A stretch of DNA of 64,000 nucleotides. It comes from Hetaerina americana. Its lineage: Eukaryota > Arthropoda > Insecta > Odonata > Calopterygidae. A program made the translations under genes and the position numbers. The notes under the pieces were generated by a model. It searched no databases. It was not told where the DNA came from and saw only the letters and a list, made by a program, of their open reading frames with translations. Below are positions 35,691 through 46,090 of the stretch, piece after piece; positions within the stretch are counted from its first letter, which is position 1, and each line of letters begins with the position of its first letter. The stretch is taken from the NCBI GenBank assembly GCA_022747635.1, contig JAKTNV010000024.1, forward strand, positions 2,914,001-2,978,000. Reading direction: 5' to 3'.

Positions 35691-38600
35691 GTTTAAAGAT
35701 AGAAATGGATGTCAAATCGCATGCTTCTTTCCCTGCTCCCTACACTCGCTCGTTTCTCTCTCTCTTTCTCTTTCCTTTCTTCCCTCTCTATTTTTCTCTC
35801 TTCTATCTCTCTCTTCTAGCTCTCTCTTTTCTTTCTTTCTCTGGCATGCTGAGATACAAGTCGAGGCGAGGATTGTTCGCCGGTTAATATTTTTAAATAA
35901 GCATCATTAATCAGCCAACGCCAGGAACTTGTCGCATTCATTTGTCCACAAAAATGTCTCCTTGCTTTACTTGCGTTTCTGGAGTCGGCGATCAATCGAT
36001 GGATGGATCTTGTTTTGTTATGCGAAAATTTTAATCCCTTGAACTGTTTTTAAGTTTACTTCCGTATGATTGAAAGTAAAAGTAGTTTTCAGTTATCCAT
36101 ATCCCAAATGAAATATAGAGTAAATATATATTTTGAAAATAATATTACCGACTATGATCTTGTATAGTTTTTGTATCGTCTTGGCTCCTGTGTGAAAAAG
36201 AACTGCTCATGTCCAAGAATGAACACTCCGGTCGGTAATATTGCGGTATTAAATGCCCTAAAGGGTTTTCGATTTTAAATATATTTCATGTTTCCATTTA
36301 ATATGAGGAATTCATGTGATAATTCATTAATTTTAATGTTATGCGCCTCGAGTTTTGATGGTTATTTACTTTAAATCTTTGAAAGATATGTATTATCAAC
36401 TTCCGGCTAAATATTTCATCTCTGACGGTCGCTAATTTGTTGTAATACTATGAATGCGTTATTTTGTCGCTATTTCTCTCCCATCTTATGGAAACGGTTA
36501 ATATGAAATAATAACCTGCTCATGAGATCCTCCATAATTAGTATCAAATTAAAATATTAACCAATTTCAGTTATCCAATAAAAATCGGGAAAATATAGTC
36601 AATATTTTGGCAGTGATCAGCTCTAAGTAATCAGTGGGGATGAGAGTTATAATTAAACAGTTTGAGTGGTAGGACCCTTATTACATGATGGACTGTGTAT
36701 TTAAACTGTTTATCCCAAAAGAAACACAGGTTTAATCCATTTTATCGAATTAAAGTGTAATTAAATATGGGAAAGTCACTGTATCTGCTCCTATGTTTTA
36801 AATCGCCTGTCTTCCATCCAAATAGTTTTTGAAAATTTTAGTTTTCGAGACTAAATTTCATAAAGCATTCTAATTTATTTTAATATTCAACAATTTGGAT
36901 AAGGATTAAAAAGTTAAAGTCAAGGCACAGTTTAAAATTTATACCATTTCATTATTAAACTGATTTCATTGCGACAGTGAACACAGTCTATCCAAACGAT
37001 ATTGGAATGGGGTATATTAATATGTCCTTTAGAAGACTTAATTCTCCCAAGCCGCAATATTTTTACTCCATCTCAATTATTTACTCCGAATGAGCAGGGA
37101 AATTAAGGGGTCTCATCAAAATTGCTCGTTGATTGCGATAATATCACCACACTGTATACCTGCCATTTAGTCATTTTTTATATTTTTTCCTACTTGCCCT
37201 TAATCCTTATATGCGCTTAGTTCGAAAAAAAATTCGAGGGATCACTTGTGACTGGAAAAAGTGAGTACTGTATCTCCTTAGAATAAAATCAAATAATTGA
37301 AAAGGCATAATGGGAAATTCAGCTTTTCACCGACTCAAAATTATGAAAAATCGATGACAATGCAGCCTGCAAGGTCTCGTAATTGAATTCCGATTGAATT
37401 CAGTTTTTATTCCCGTCTCCGTGAGCACAAATTCCCTCAGACGAGAAAACCCATTACCATTCTTTCCCTAAAAGCCTTTTTATCTTGCTCAACATTTCAA
37501 AGGAACTTGAGCGAATTTAATAAAATTATAAAGACATTTAAAATAGAGTTGACTTGGGAAAATTATGCTTCGGTGAAGTCAGTCGTCAATAGTTACATAA
37601 TAAATTTATTTTTCCGCATCGATCATTAAAATATCGATGAACTGATTAAACTTTCGGTCGTTCTGAGGTAATTAAACGCTCAATTTTGTGACATTCACAC
37701 CAGTAATTTAATTTAAAAATTATTTATCCTTGGTAAATTATCCATCATGCCATTTGGTTTTTTGTCGTGTTTTCATTAAGTTTTCTTGTTGCACCACAGA
37801 ACTTTACTCTCACATACGTATCCTTTGTTTCAATCAATCTTTTGAGATTACCTCTTTTTTATTAATTGGTATAGCTACTCTCCCGTGTTCAAGAACTCTG
37901 ATATCAAACTTTCTCTCCCAGGATGAATTTTATTCATTTTTGGTTCTGCTGTAGGATGGTATTTTCACATTCCGTTTTTACACATTCAAACCTTGCGCCA
38001 CACAGTAAAGAAGGATATTAAGCATTTTGATATTATGTCATTATTATTTCAAGCATTCTCTCTCATTGTTATCGGCATTATCTCAGCTGTTCTCAAACTT
38101 AATGAAACATATTTGTCTGCATTTTTCGTGATAGGGTAGCAATAGCTAAACTTTAATCCTTTAAATGTAAATATCACATTATTACGACTGAAATCTCATT
38201 AAATTTGAATAATCGAAATGGAATTTCGATAGTTATTGGTAGCTCATATAAGCGGATCCATCTGATGTAGTGAGCTCAATTGAGTTCCTATCATGTATTC
38301 CGAATGCATACAATGACGTAATCTCTTGCCCTTCATATAGAATTTCGTCTCTATGTTTATGTATATTTTCAGCCATTTAATATTTACTTCCCTCTACCTT
38401 TTGATTTTTGAAAACCATATAGCTTCCATATATTATAAACTCAAAAAAGCATACTTTTAATGTTCTGAATGATTAAATCTGTGCATTTAAAATCATCCTG
38501 GAAAATTAAAATTCATTTTACACTAAATTCTTGTGAGAGCATGATAAAAGGTATGAAACGGCAAATGGCATTTAATATAATTGGACAAGTTTTATCCATG

Positions 38601-38815
38601 AAACTTAAGCCTTAAAAATCCTTTTTTGCAGATTGCAACTATAATCAAGATATCATTTCCGAAGTTCAGAACGCCGACTGTATCATTCGTGACTGTATTT
38701 TTATCTGCTATAACTTTTAGGATTTATTTTCTATTCAGTGTATTTTTATCCTAGGGGACTTGTCCCAGTACAATGGATTCTAACTCTTATTCCAATTTTA
38801 ATCTCATTCCCACAG
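35691..38815. other. Presumed intron or 5' flank of the TBC gene
   Basis: A short polypyrimidine run occupies about 35740-35845. The remaining sequence is AT-rich with no recognised repeat family. It ends in a splice acceptor, cacag, at 38811-38815, preceded by a T-rich tract. No earlier TBC exon was found. Confidence 0.55.
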
Positions 38816-38941
38816 CTTTGGCTTACCCTGGCAGAGAAGCACCTGCAGTCTCGGGGCGTAGACTGGTCCAAGGCCGAGCGGATGTGCCTCAACGAATGGC
38901 GCCACCCAGACGACGAAGAGCTCGGCATCCAGATCGTTAAG
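38816..38941 (+). CDS. TBC1D30: TBC-domain Rab GAP (TBC1D30-like), exon 1 of 2 seen
   Basis: The exon encodes 42 residues starting LWLTLAEKHLQSRG and ending in GIQIVK. It is bounded by the acceptor cacag (38811-38815) and donor gtgtgt (from 38942), with phase 0 at both ends. TBC proteins accelerate GTP hydrolysis by Rab GTPases in membrane traffic; the human TBC1D30 branch has been linked to Rab8 and ciliary processes. The segment LTLAEKHLQSRGVDW followed by NEW..PDDEELG is characteristic of the early TBC domain of TBC1D30-type proteins. Base composition is much GC-richer than the flanks, as expected for an old coding exon. Splicing to 45150 keeps the frame and yields a continuous family-like sequence. 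Subfamily assignment is from memory of the family, not a search. Confidence 0.88.
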
Positions 38942-39383
38942 GTGTGTACGTGTATGAGGTTTGAACACAAAACTGGATTGTGCAGGAGTGAGGGGCTGGG
39001 GCTTCAAATGGGGGGAGGGGAGCACTGAATCGGGAGATTGGTGCATTATGATTGGGGATACTGGACGAAGTGACATTCGGACGTGTCGCTGTCGAAGCGG
39101 AGAGAGGCCATCGATTCCAAACCCTTTGCAACTTCCATGAACCACCCAGAAACTGTGAAATTGCCAAATCCGTGAAATGGACATATCTCCTGGTCGTCAT
39201 GCATCCAGATTCGTAATCAAACCAATCTCGAGTGACCAGCGATCCACGGTTGCTTAAGCACTGGAAAATAAAAATTCTAGATAAATCCTGAATAAAGCTT
39301 GAGTCGGGTAGTGATGCCTGTATTCACGGTGATTTAATATTTTCACGAGTAGAATAGTTGAGTGTAGAAGGAATAGTGATATA

Positions 39384-40677
39384 CGAGGTCTATTAAAAAA
39401 ATATCGCCACTCTGTTTTTTCAAACATTATTTATTTATTCATGAATATCCATTTTTCCCCTTCAAAGTAATCCCCATTAAATATTACATACTTGTGCCAA
39501 CGTTTTTTCCAATCCTCGAAGCACTTCACAAAATCATTTTTTGTGATCTTGTTCAGCTCCTACTTCGATGCAGTCTTTGTCTCGTCAATCGTAGCGTAGC
39601 GTCGTCCTTTCATGGGCCTCTTCAGTTTCGGGAACAAGAAAAAGTCACTGGGGGCTAGATCTAGGGAATGCGGTGGCTGCGGCATCATTAGTGTGTTTTT
39701 TTTGGCCAAATATTCACGCATAAATAACGATATGTGAGCAGGGGCATTGTCATGGTGCAAAGGCCAATTTTGCTTCTTCCACAAATCCGGGCGTTTGAGT
39801 GGGATTGTTTCGCGCAAATCGCGCATAACTTGCAGATAATATTCTTTATTTACCGTTCTACCCTGTGGTAAGAACTCATTATGCTTCACGCCCCTGCAAT
39901 CGAAGCAAAACGTTTATATTCGACCGATCTCCGCGCGCTTTTTTCAGCCTTGGCTGCAGCTTCCATTGGGATGATTGTGAGTTTGGGAGTTTCCTCGTCA
40001 TAGCCATAAACCCATGATTCACCTCCAGTTATGACCCTCTGGAGCAAATTTGGGTCGTTGCAGACAGAGTCTAACACCTCATTAGCAATGTTAATCCGTT
40101 GCTGTTTTTGGTCAAAATTGAGCAATATTGGTACGAATTTCGCGGCGGCCCGTGTCATGCTCAAATCATTGGTAAAAATCGAATGGCACGAGCCAATCGA
40201 TATATGTAGGCCCTCAGCGACTTCTCTAACGGTGATTCGACGATTGGCCTATAGACTTCACTTCATCAATGTTTTCGTCTGTTGTTAACGTGCTCGGGCG
40301 TCCGGCACGCTCTTCGTCGTTCACATATATCTCGGCCCTCTGAGAATATTTTGTATAATCGATAAACGTTGCTTCGGTCCAAGTTAACTTCTTCATATAC
40401 CACAGTCAACGTTCGGAATGCGTCCGCGCACTTAATTTTTGTTTTTCACACAACATTTTTCTTTGATCCATTTTTTGGAACAGGCAAAAATCGGAAACAA
40501 GCCAAAACACGTCCAAGCAAAACAGCTATTAACAATTCACTGAACATTCAAAATGGCCAAACTTTTCGGAATAAGTGAGAGACATAATTATCAACATAAC
40601 GTCACAAAGAAATCGAATATCAAATATACGTGACTCGCGAAAATTCAAAATCCGGAATACTTTTTGAACAGACCTCG
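39384..40677 (-). mobile_element. Full-length mariner (family C)
   Basis: TA dinucleotides flank it at 39382-39383 and 40678-40679. The ends are inverted repeats: left cgaggtctattaaaaaaa and, reverse-complemented, right cgaggtctgttcaaaaag. The length of 1294 bp is that of a complete mariner. It contains one decayed transposase on the minus strand and sits in the intron antisense to the host gene. Confidence 0.93.
39431..40471 (-). pseudogene. Mariner transposase, inactivated
   Basis: From ATG at 40471 to TAA at 39431 the span is 1041 bases, about 346 codons, the usual mariner transposase length. Recognisable parts in order: a decayed DNA-binding N-terminus containing a stop (near 40410), ICERR.AR-type linker, RITVREVAEGLHISIGSCHS (near 40220), AAKFVPILLNFDQKQ (near 40130), VITGGESWVYGYD (near 40010), FLPQGRTVNKEYY (near 39870), HHDNAPAH (near 39740) and SLDLAPSDFFLFPKLK (near 39640). 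Normally ITGDES carries the first catalytic Asp of the D,D34D triad; here it is Gly. The second (HHD) and third (PSD) Asp residues remain. A frameshift between 39886 and 39889 and a stop at 39558-39560 add to the damage. Confidence 0.92.
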
Positions 40678-40863
40678 TACTGTGATGCTACATTTTAATT
40701 TCGGAATCCACCTAAAAACTCTACTTACAATGTTTCTGCACACATAATGCATTATAAAGTTGTTTAAAAACCATATTTTTCGTCACTAAAATGAATTTGG
40801 CGAGATTGAGGTAAATGTTTCTTTTAAAATTTGAAAAAAAAAATTTTAATGAAAAATTATATG

Positions 40864-40944
40864 TATAAATATATATATATATATATATGTAATATATATA
40901 TATATATATATTTATATAGTATATATATATATATATATATATAT
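40864..40944. repeat. (TA)n microsatellite, left of RTE
   Basis: About 80 bases of alternating AT with small interruptions (tatgtaat, tttatatag) directly abut the first base of the RTE element. Confidence 0.95.
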
Positions 40945-43900
40945 CCCTACCCGGACTACAACCTTGACGTGGTGGAATGGCTTGTGCGTTCCGATGACCC
41001 CTAGAGCTGTGCTGGCGGGAGTAATAATTATTGCTCCTGGTAGGGTCACCCATGCCAGATAGGTCGAAGGTTAGGAGCCAGACGAAAGGTAGTCCACGCA
41101 GCGTCTGTTCCTCAGTGAGGCGGCTGCAATGGCGCCTGACCCCAGTGGGGCGGCCAGTAAGTGATGGTGTCACGTTAAAAGCACTATTGAGGAAGGCAAA
41201 GGGAAACCACCTCAATTATCATTCCCAAGAAAAATATGATGGACAATAGAGATATTTTGAGTCCTGGCAACCACGGGGCTCGGCCCAATCGGCCGTGAGT
41301 CGTGCCCGACAACGGGGGAGGCAAGGCTTCCGCAGTCGTCATCCCACGAAACCCTTGCAAGGGAAAACCAGCAGCAGCAGCAGGACAGAAGACACAGGAG
41401 AAGAAGACCAAATTAGTTAGAATAGGTACGTGGAATATTAGGACATTGATGAGGACAGGGAAATTGGAGAATGTTAAGCGAGAGATGGAAAGGGGAAATA
41501 TAGATATTTTAGGTCTATGCGAGGTGAGATGGAAAAATAGCGGGGATTACTGGAGTGATAAGTATAGAATAATATACAGCGGTGGGGACGAGACCCAACG
41601 AGGGGTTGCCATAGTATTAAATGAAGAGGTAGGAAGAAGCGTAGTCAACATAGAGCAGGTAACGGATAGAATACTACTAGTGGAGATAAAAGCAGAACCG
41701 ACGAACTTAGTTATTATTCAGGTATACATGCCACCGAGCAACCATAAGGAAGAAGAGGTCGATAGGATATACGATCAGTTAGAGGACATGATCGCGTGTG
41801 TTCCTGCAGGGAAACATTTGATAGTGATGGGGGATTGGAATGCGACGGTAGGCGAAGGAAGAGATGGTGATGAGGTGGGGGACTACGGTTTAGGCACGAG
41901 GAATGACCGCGGGGAGAAAGCAGTTGAGTTCTGCAGGAGATAGGGCTTAGTCATCACCAACACTTGGTTTAGACACCACAAAAGACGCAGGTATACATGG
42001 AAAATGCCAGGTGACTCAGGAAGATATCAGCTAGATTATATCCTGGTGAGACACAGGTTTAGGAACAGTGTGATAAATTCCCACAGCTTCCCGGGACCGG
42101 ATGCGGACTCAGACCAATATATAGTTGTTATGAAATGTAGCGTACGTTTCAAAAAGATAAAGCAGGGGCGGCGAGTTAGAAAATGGAATGTAGAAGCATT
42201 AAATGGGTTGAAAAGGAAGGAATACAAACAGGCGGTAGAAAAAATCATGGAGGATGGTAAAGGGCTTAGTACTATCGAAGAAAAATGGGAAATGATCAAG
42301 AAAGGGTTGTCTAAAGCCGCAAAAGACACTATTGGAACCGTTAACGCTAAAAGGACTAGGAAACCATGGATCAGGATGAAATGATCACAAAGATGGATGA
42401 GCGGCGAAAATGGAAGAATATAAATACAGAATCAGGCAAAATGAAGTACAAAGAATTGAACAATAAATTGAGGCGGGCAACAAATAAAGCAAAAGAGGCA
42501 TGGTGGAAGACGCAGTGCGAGGATACGGAAAGTCTGCAGAGGAAGGGTGAAATCGGTGCGCTGTACAGCAAAGCTAAATCTTTATCGGGAAGTAAGAAAG
42601 TGAGAACAACGATTGCAGTTAGAGATAAGGCGGGTAAGGTAAAAGTAGACGCAGGAAAGATCCAAGAGAGATGGAAGGAGTATATAGAAGAACTGTATAG
42701 TAAAGAACTGAGACCAACAAAGTTAGACATTGAAAAAGAAAGTGACGTAGAGGAAGACAGCTTAGGTCCAGGCATACTAGACAATGAGATAGAAAGGGCA
42801 TTAAGGGAGATGAAACTAAATAAGGCCGTGGGGGTAGATAACATTCCCGTGGAACTTTTAAAATGCTTAGGAAAATGTGGGAGGAAGAGGCTATATGGGC
42901 TGATCCGTAGTATTCATGAGGAGGGAATCTGGCCGGAAGACTTTGTGAGATCAGTTTTAGTTCCTATTCCGAAAAAGGTAAAGGCCACGTCATGTGAGGA
43001 CTATAGGACAATTAGTTTGATATCCCACGCAGCTAAAGTTGTTCTCAGGATCATAAACAAAAGGATATAGAGTAGGGCAAATGATTACTTAGGGGATGAT
43101 CAGTTTGGGTTTAGGAAGGGGAGAGGTACACGTGATGCCATTGCAGTAATGAGATTATTAATCGAGAGGAATATAGAACACAACCAGGAGGTATTTGCCT
43201 GTTTCGTAGATTTCGAAAAAGCGTTTGATAGAGTGAATTGGGAAAAACTAATGAGTATATTGCAGAAAATAGGAAGAGATTGGAGGGAAAGGAGGCTAAT
43301 CCGCAACCTGTACATGTCTCAGACTGCTCAGGTGCGGGTGGGAAACGGGGAGTCCGGATGGGCAGTGTTAGGAAGGGGTGTAAGGCAGGGTTGCCCATTA
43401 TCACTGTTGCTTTTCAACCTGTATGTAGAGGAAATGATCAAAGAGGCATGGGAAGAACTGGAAGTAGGAATGAAAGTGGGCGGGGAATTCGTAAAATCAG
43501 TTAGGTTTACTGATGACCAAGCTTTAGTTTGTCAGTCAGCCAAGGGGCTGCAAGCATTGCTGAGTTTATTGGAAATTCAGTGCGACAGGTATGGGATGAG
43601 AATCAACATTAATAAAACAAAGGTTATGCGATTTTCTAGAAAGAAAAAGCCTAAGCTTAACATTAAAATAGGAGGGCAAAAACTAGAGCAGGTAGAACAG
43701 TTTATGTATCTCGGTAGTGTCTTGGACCAACACGGTCAAAGTAGTAGGGGCGTAAGGAGAAGAATTGCGCTAGGCAAAGAGGCTTTCACAAGGAGGAGGG
43801 AGTTGATGACAGGGACTTTGAGTAAGGATGTTAAGAAAAGACTCATAAAAACTTTGATATGGAGCGTAGCTATGTACGGTGCGGAAACGTGGTCATTGAA

Positions 43901-44310
43901 GCAGGAGGATAGACGTAGATTGGAGGCTTTTGAAATGTGGGTGTGGAGAAGAATGGAGAAGGTGAAATGGACAGAGAAGAAAACAAATGAGGAAGTACTT
44001 GGTATGGTGGGCGAAGAGAGGGGTTTGTTGGGAGCAATCCTATGGAGGCAGGAAAAGTGGATGAAGGGGGTGTTGACTGGCAGTGGGATGTTGAAGACTG
44101 TGATAGAGGGTAGAATGTTGGGCAAAAGAGGAAAGGGAAGGAACAGGATAGGGATGTTGGACGGGATGAAGGGAGGAAGAAAGTACTCAGAGATGAAGAG
44201 GGACCTGATATAGAGTAGGATGATGGATTTTGTTTTTTGTTAGGAGTAATAAAATATTTGTTTGGTAGTTGTTTCCATCCGAAAACCTACCTTAACCTGT
44301 AGATTACCTT

Positions 44311-44325
<15 letters not shown>
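40945..44325 (+). mobile_element. RTE/BovB-like LINE, nearly complete
   Basis: It begins ccctacccggactacaacc at the end of the left (TA)n run. It has a 5' region of about 290 bases, one long broken reading frame (41236-44213), a short 3' region of about 100 bases and an A run at 44311-44325 that merges into another (TA)n run. The order endonuclease then reverse transcriptase in a single frame, with a very short 3' UTR, fits the RTE clade. A much older relative lies at 54140-56425. Only a handful of lesions means it inserted recently relative to most repeats here. Confidence 0.92.
41236..44213 (+). pseudogene. RTE LINE endonuclease-reverse transcriptase, broken by three stops and one frameshift
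   Basis: The likely start is ATG 41236 (in frame with the endonuclease). Breaks are TGA 41296, TAG 41941, a one-base loss near 42373 and TAG 43068; the frame ends at TAG 44211-44213. The endonuclease domain shows IGTWNIRT (41425), LCEVRW (41515), VYMPPS, MGDWNATVG (41830) and LDYILV (42030). The final catalytic SDH is SDQ at 42112, so His is lost. The reverse transcriptase shows FGFRKGRGTRD (43110), FVDFEKAFDRV (motif A, 43205), GVRQGCPLS (43378) and RFTDDQALV (motif C with both Asp residues, 43505). The C-terminal segment has YLGSVLDQHG, AMYGAETWSLK and FEMWVWRRM. This enzyme nicks DNA and copies the element's RNA at the target. The copy cannot make a full protein. Confidence 0.93.
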
Positions 44326-44341
<16 letters not shown>

Positions 44342-44420
44342 TATACATATATATATGTGCGTGTGTGTGTGGGTGTATATATATATATATATGGGTGTAT
44401 GTATATATATATATATATAT
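44326..44420. repeat. (TA)n microsatellite, right of RTE
   Basis: Alternating TA with two short gtgtgtgtgggtgt-type interruptions. It directly follows the A run at the 3' end of the RTE. Confidence 0.95.
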
Positions 44421-45149
44421 AGGTTCTCCTTCCCCTTAATATCAAAATGCGCTTTCCACAGACTTCCCACTATCCCGTTTTGTCGTTTCCTCTCTATTTC
44501 TCGCTTCCGTGCGTCTCACTCCCAAAACTCGCACCATCCGTCCTGACTTGCACCCACTCAAGATTGAAGGGGGCTACAAAGCTACATTATTATCTGGAAT
44601 ATTCATTGTCAGTGTTCAAACTTGTTAATGTTCACTGAGGCATGAGGGGAAAAGTAGTATTGTTTTTCTTACTACTAGATAAGAGTGTGAAAGCTCATAC
44701 TCCACGTTGATTGATGGGCTTTAATGACAAAAAAGCCTGTCGGTTAAAAGTGCATGGTGGTGATTTTGGACCGCTTCCGGAGGGTAAAGGGGGTAATGGT
44801 GAGTTCCCCTTAAGCAGTAAAATCCACGCATTCTTACTTTCCTCCTCAAATGATATAGACACCCTTTGAAAATGGCATAAAAGAAATTTTCACTCGTTTG
44901 CTTTGATTTGTGTTTCCTTTTGTGTTCCTACAGCATTAGCACTATTGGAGCGTATTTGATGACAACTCATGAAAGATTTTTCTGCCAAGTATTGTAATTT
45001 CTGGTGACGTTTAAGTATCTTAAATTTAACATTCATCTCTGACGTGCCTTGATACATACAGTATATCTCTCCAATATAATCCTAGTCTTTACTGCTAGTT
45101 ATGACTTTGAATTCCATTAAATTAAAATATCACTCTCATCACGTGCTAG
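44421..45149. other. 3' part of the TBC intron
   Basis: No repeat family or gene was recognised. The stretch ends in the splice acceptor tgctag just before 45150. Confidence 0.6.
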
Positions 45150-45341
45150 GATCTCCATCGTACGGGATGCAGCCTGTTCTGCGGAGGCTCGGAGGGTGCC
45201 GCAGCCAACCAGGCAGTCCTCAAGCGAGTACTCCTAGGCTTCGCGCGATGGAACAAGGCAGTTGGCTACTGCCAGGGCTTCAACATGCTGGCCGCCCTCA
45301 TCCTGCAGGTGACTGAGCGAAGCGAAGCAGATGCCATCAAG
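45150..45341 (+). CDS. TBC1D30: TBC-domain Rab GAP (TBC1D30-like), exon 2 of 2 seen
   Basis: The exon encodes 64 residues beginning DLHRTGCSLFCGG and ending in EADAIK. It is flanked by AG (45148-45149) and donor gtgaga (from 45342), phase 0 on both sides. It contains ANQAVLKRVLLGFARWN and GYCQGFNMLAALIL. The YCQGFN stretch is the TBC signature holding the glutamine finger that assists Rab GTP hydrolysis; this Gln is intact. The preceding TBC catalytic Arg motif region overlaps DLHRTG, with Arg present. Joined in phase to the 38816-38941 exon it makes 106 contiguous TBC-domain residues. The remaining TBC domain must lie in exons to the right. I found none by eye before 64000. Confidence 0.9.
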
Positions 45342-45392
45342 GTGAGAATATTATGAATTTCAGGTTAAAGGTAGCCAATCTAGGAGCATGTA

Positions 45393-45870
45393 CAAGGTTT
45401 GTATAAAAAGTATTCGGAAACAATTTTTCCGAATGTGACTGTACGTTCCAGCACGCTCGTACCGCTCAGTAGGGGGTCTGACCTTCAACAAGCGCCAATC
45501 GCCTGCGAGCGTTCGTTTAGGCTAAATCCTGTTTTTAGTGGACCCCTGTCTAATGACTCAGTGCAAGCGCAAAGATCAGGGAACGATTGAACAGTGGTAT
45601 GCCATCAAATTTTGTGTTGGACTCAGTAAATCGGGTACGGAGACGTTGGGCATGATATTTCATGTGTTCATGGATAAAAGCATGTCACAAACTGCAGTTT
45701 TTAAGGGGCACAAGATCTTCAAAGATGGCCGAGAGAGTGGGGAGGACTAACTCCTCGCTGAATGGTCGTCGACGTCAAGAACCAACGACAACGTGCAACG
45801 TGTGCGTTAAGTGCTGAATTCATACCGTTGGTCAAGTATGCGCATGGTTGCATATTGCATTGGCATTGAA
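45393..45870 (+). mobile_element. 5' half of a mariner (family A)
   Basis: It starts after TA 45391-45392 with caaggtttgtataaaaag, the same terminus family as 14932-15831, only 51 bases downstream of the TBC exon donor. The 5' leader and N-terminal transposase match that copy: IEQWYAIKFCVGLSKSGTE (45585) and QTAVFKGHKIFKDGRES (45690). Similarity stops at about 45870 (ttggcattga). The catalytic region and right terminus are missing, and LINE sequence in minus orientation follows within about 20 bases. Confidence 0.88.
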
Positions 45871-45889
45871 TTGAAATTGAGAGATTTTA

Positions 45890-46090
45890 TCTGTAATTTA
45901 AACTTCGCTCCGTAAGTGATTCCCAGCCTAGCTCCTCCAACATTTTAGATACGCTACCAAGTTTATCATAACAATGTTTTACAAATCTACCTCCACTACG
46001 CTGCACGCGATCCAGTTCGGCAATCAATCCAACTTCGTGAAGATCTCATATACCAGCAGTATATTCTAAATAAGTTTCCTATCCCAAGAC
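45890..46090 (-). mobile_element. L2/CR1-like LINE fragment, minus strand
   Basis: Read on the minus strand it gives LEYTAGI, then LIAELDRVQRSGGRFVKHCY, then LGSVSKMLEELGWESLTERS. This is the post-palm C-terminal region of the same LINE family whose + strand copy follows from about 46120. The two are therefore arranged head to head and result from separate insertions or a rearrangement. Confidence 0.85.

Larger units (their letters stand above)
38942..45149 (+). other. Intron of the TBC gene (6.2 kb)
   Basis: The intron begins GTGTGT and ends in AG at 45148-45149. It carries a minus-strand mariner and a + strand RTE LINE, together about 4.7 kb. Outside these, 38942-39383 and 44421-45149 show no gene. 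A 96-codon frame running out of the first exon into the intron (to 39028) is read-through, not coding. Confidence 0.8.

Noticed and set aside
38942..39200. Frames overlapping the first TBC exon on the minus strand and read-through into the intron
   Set aside because: They are antisense shadows of the exon or extend past a good donor site into sequence without conservation.
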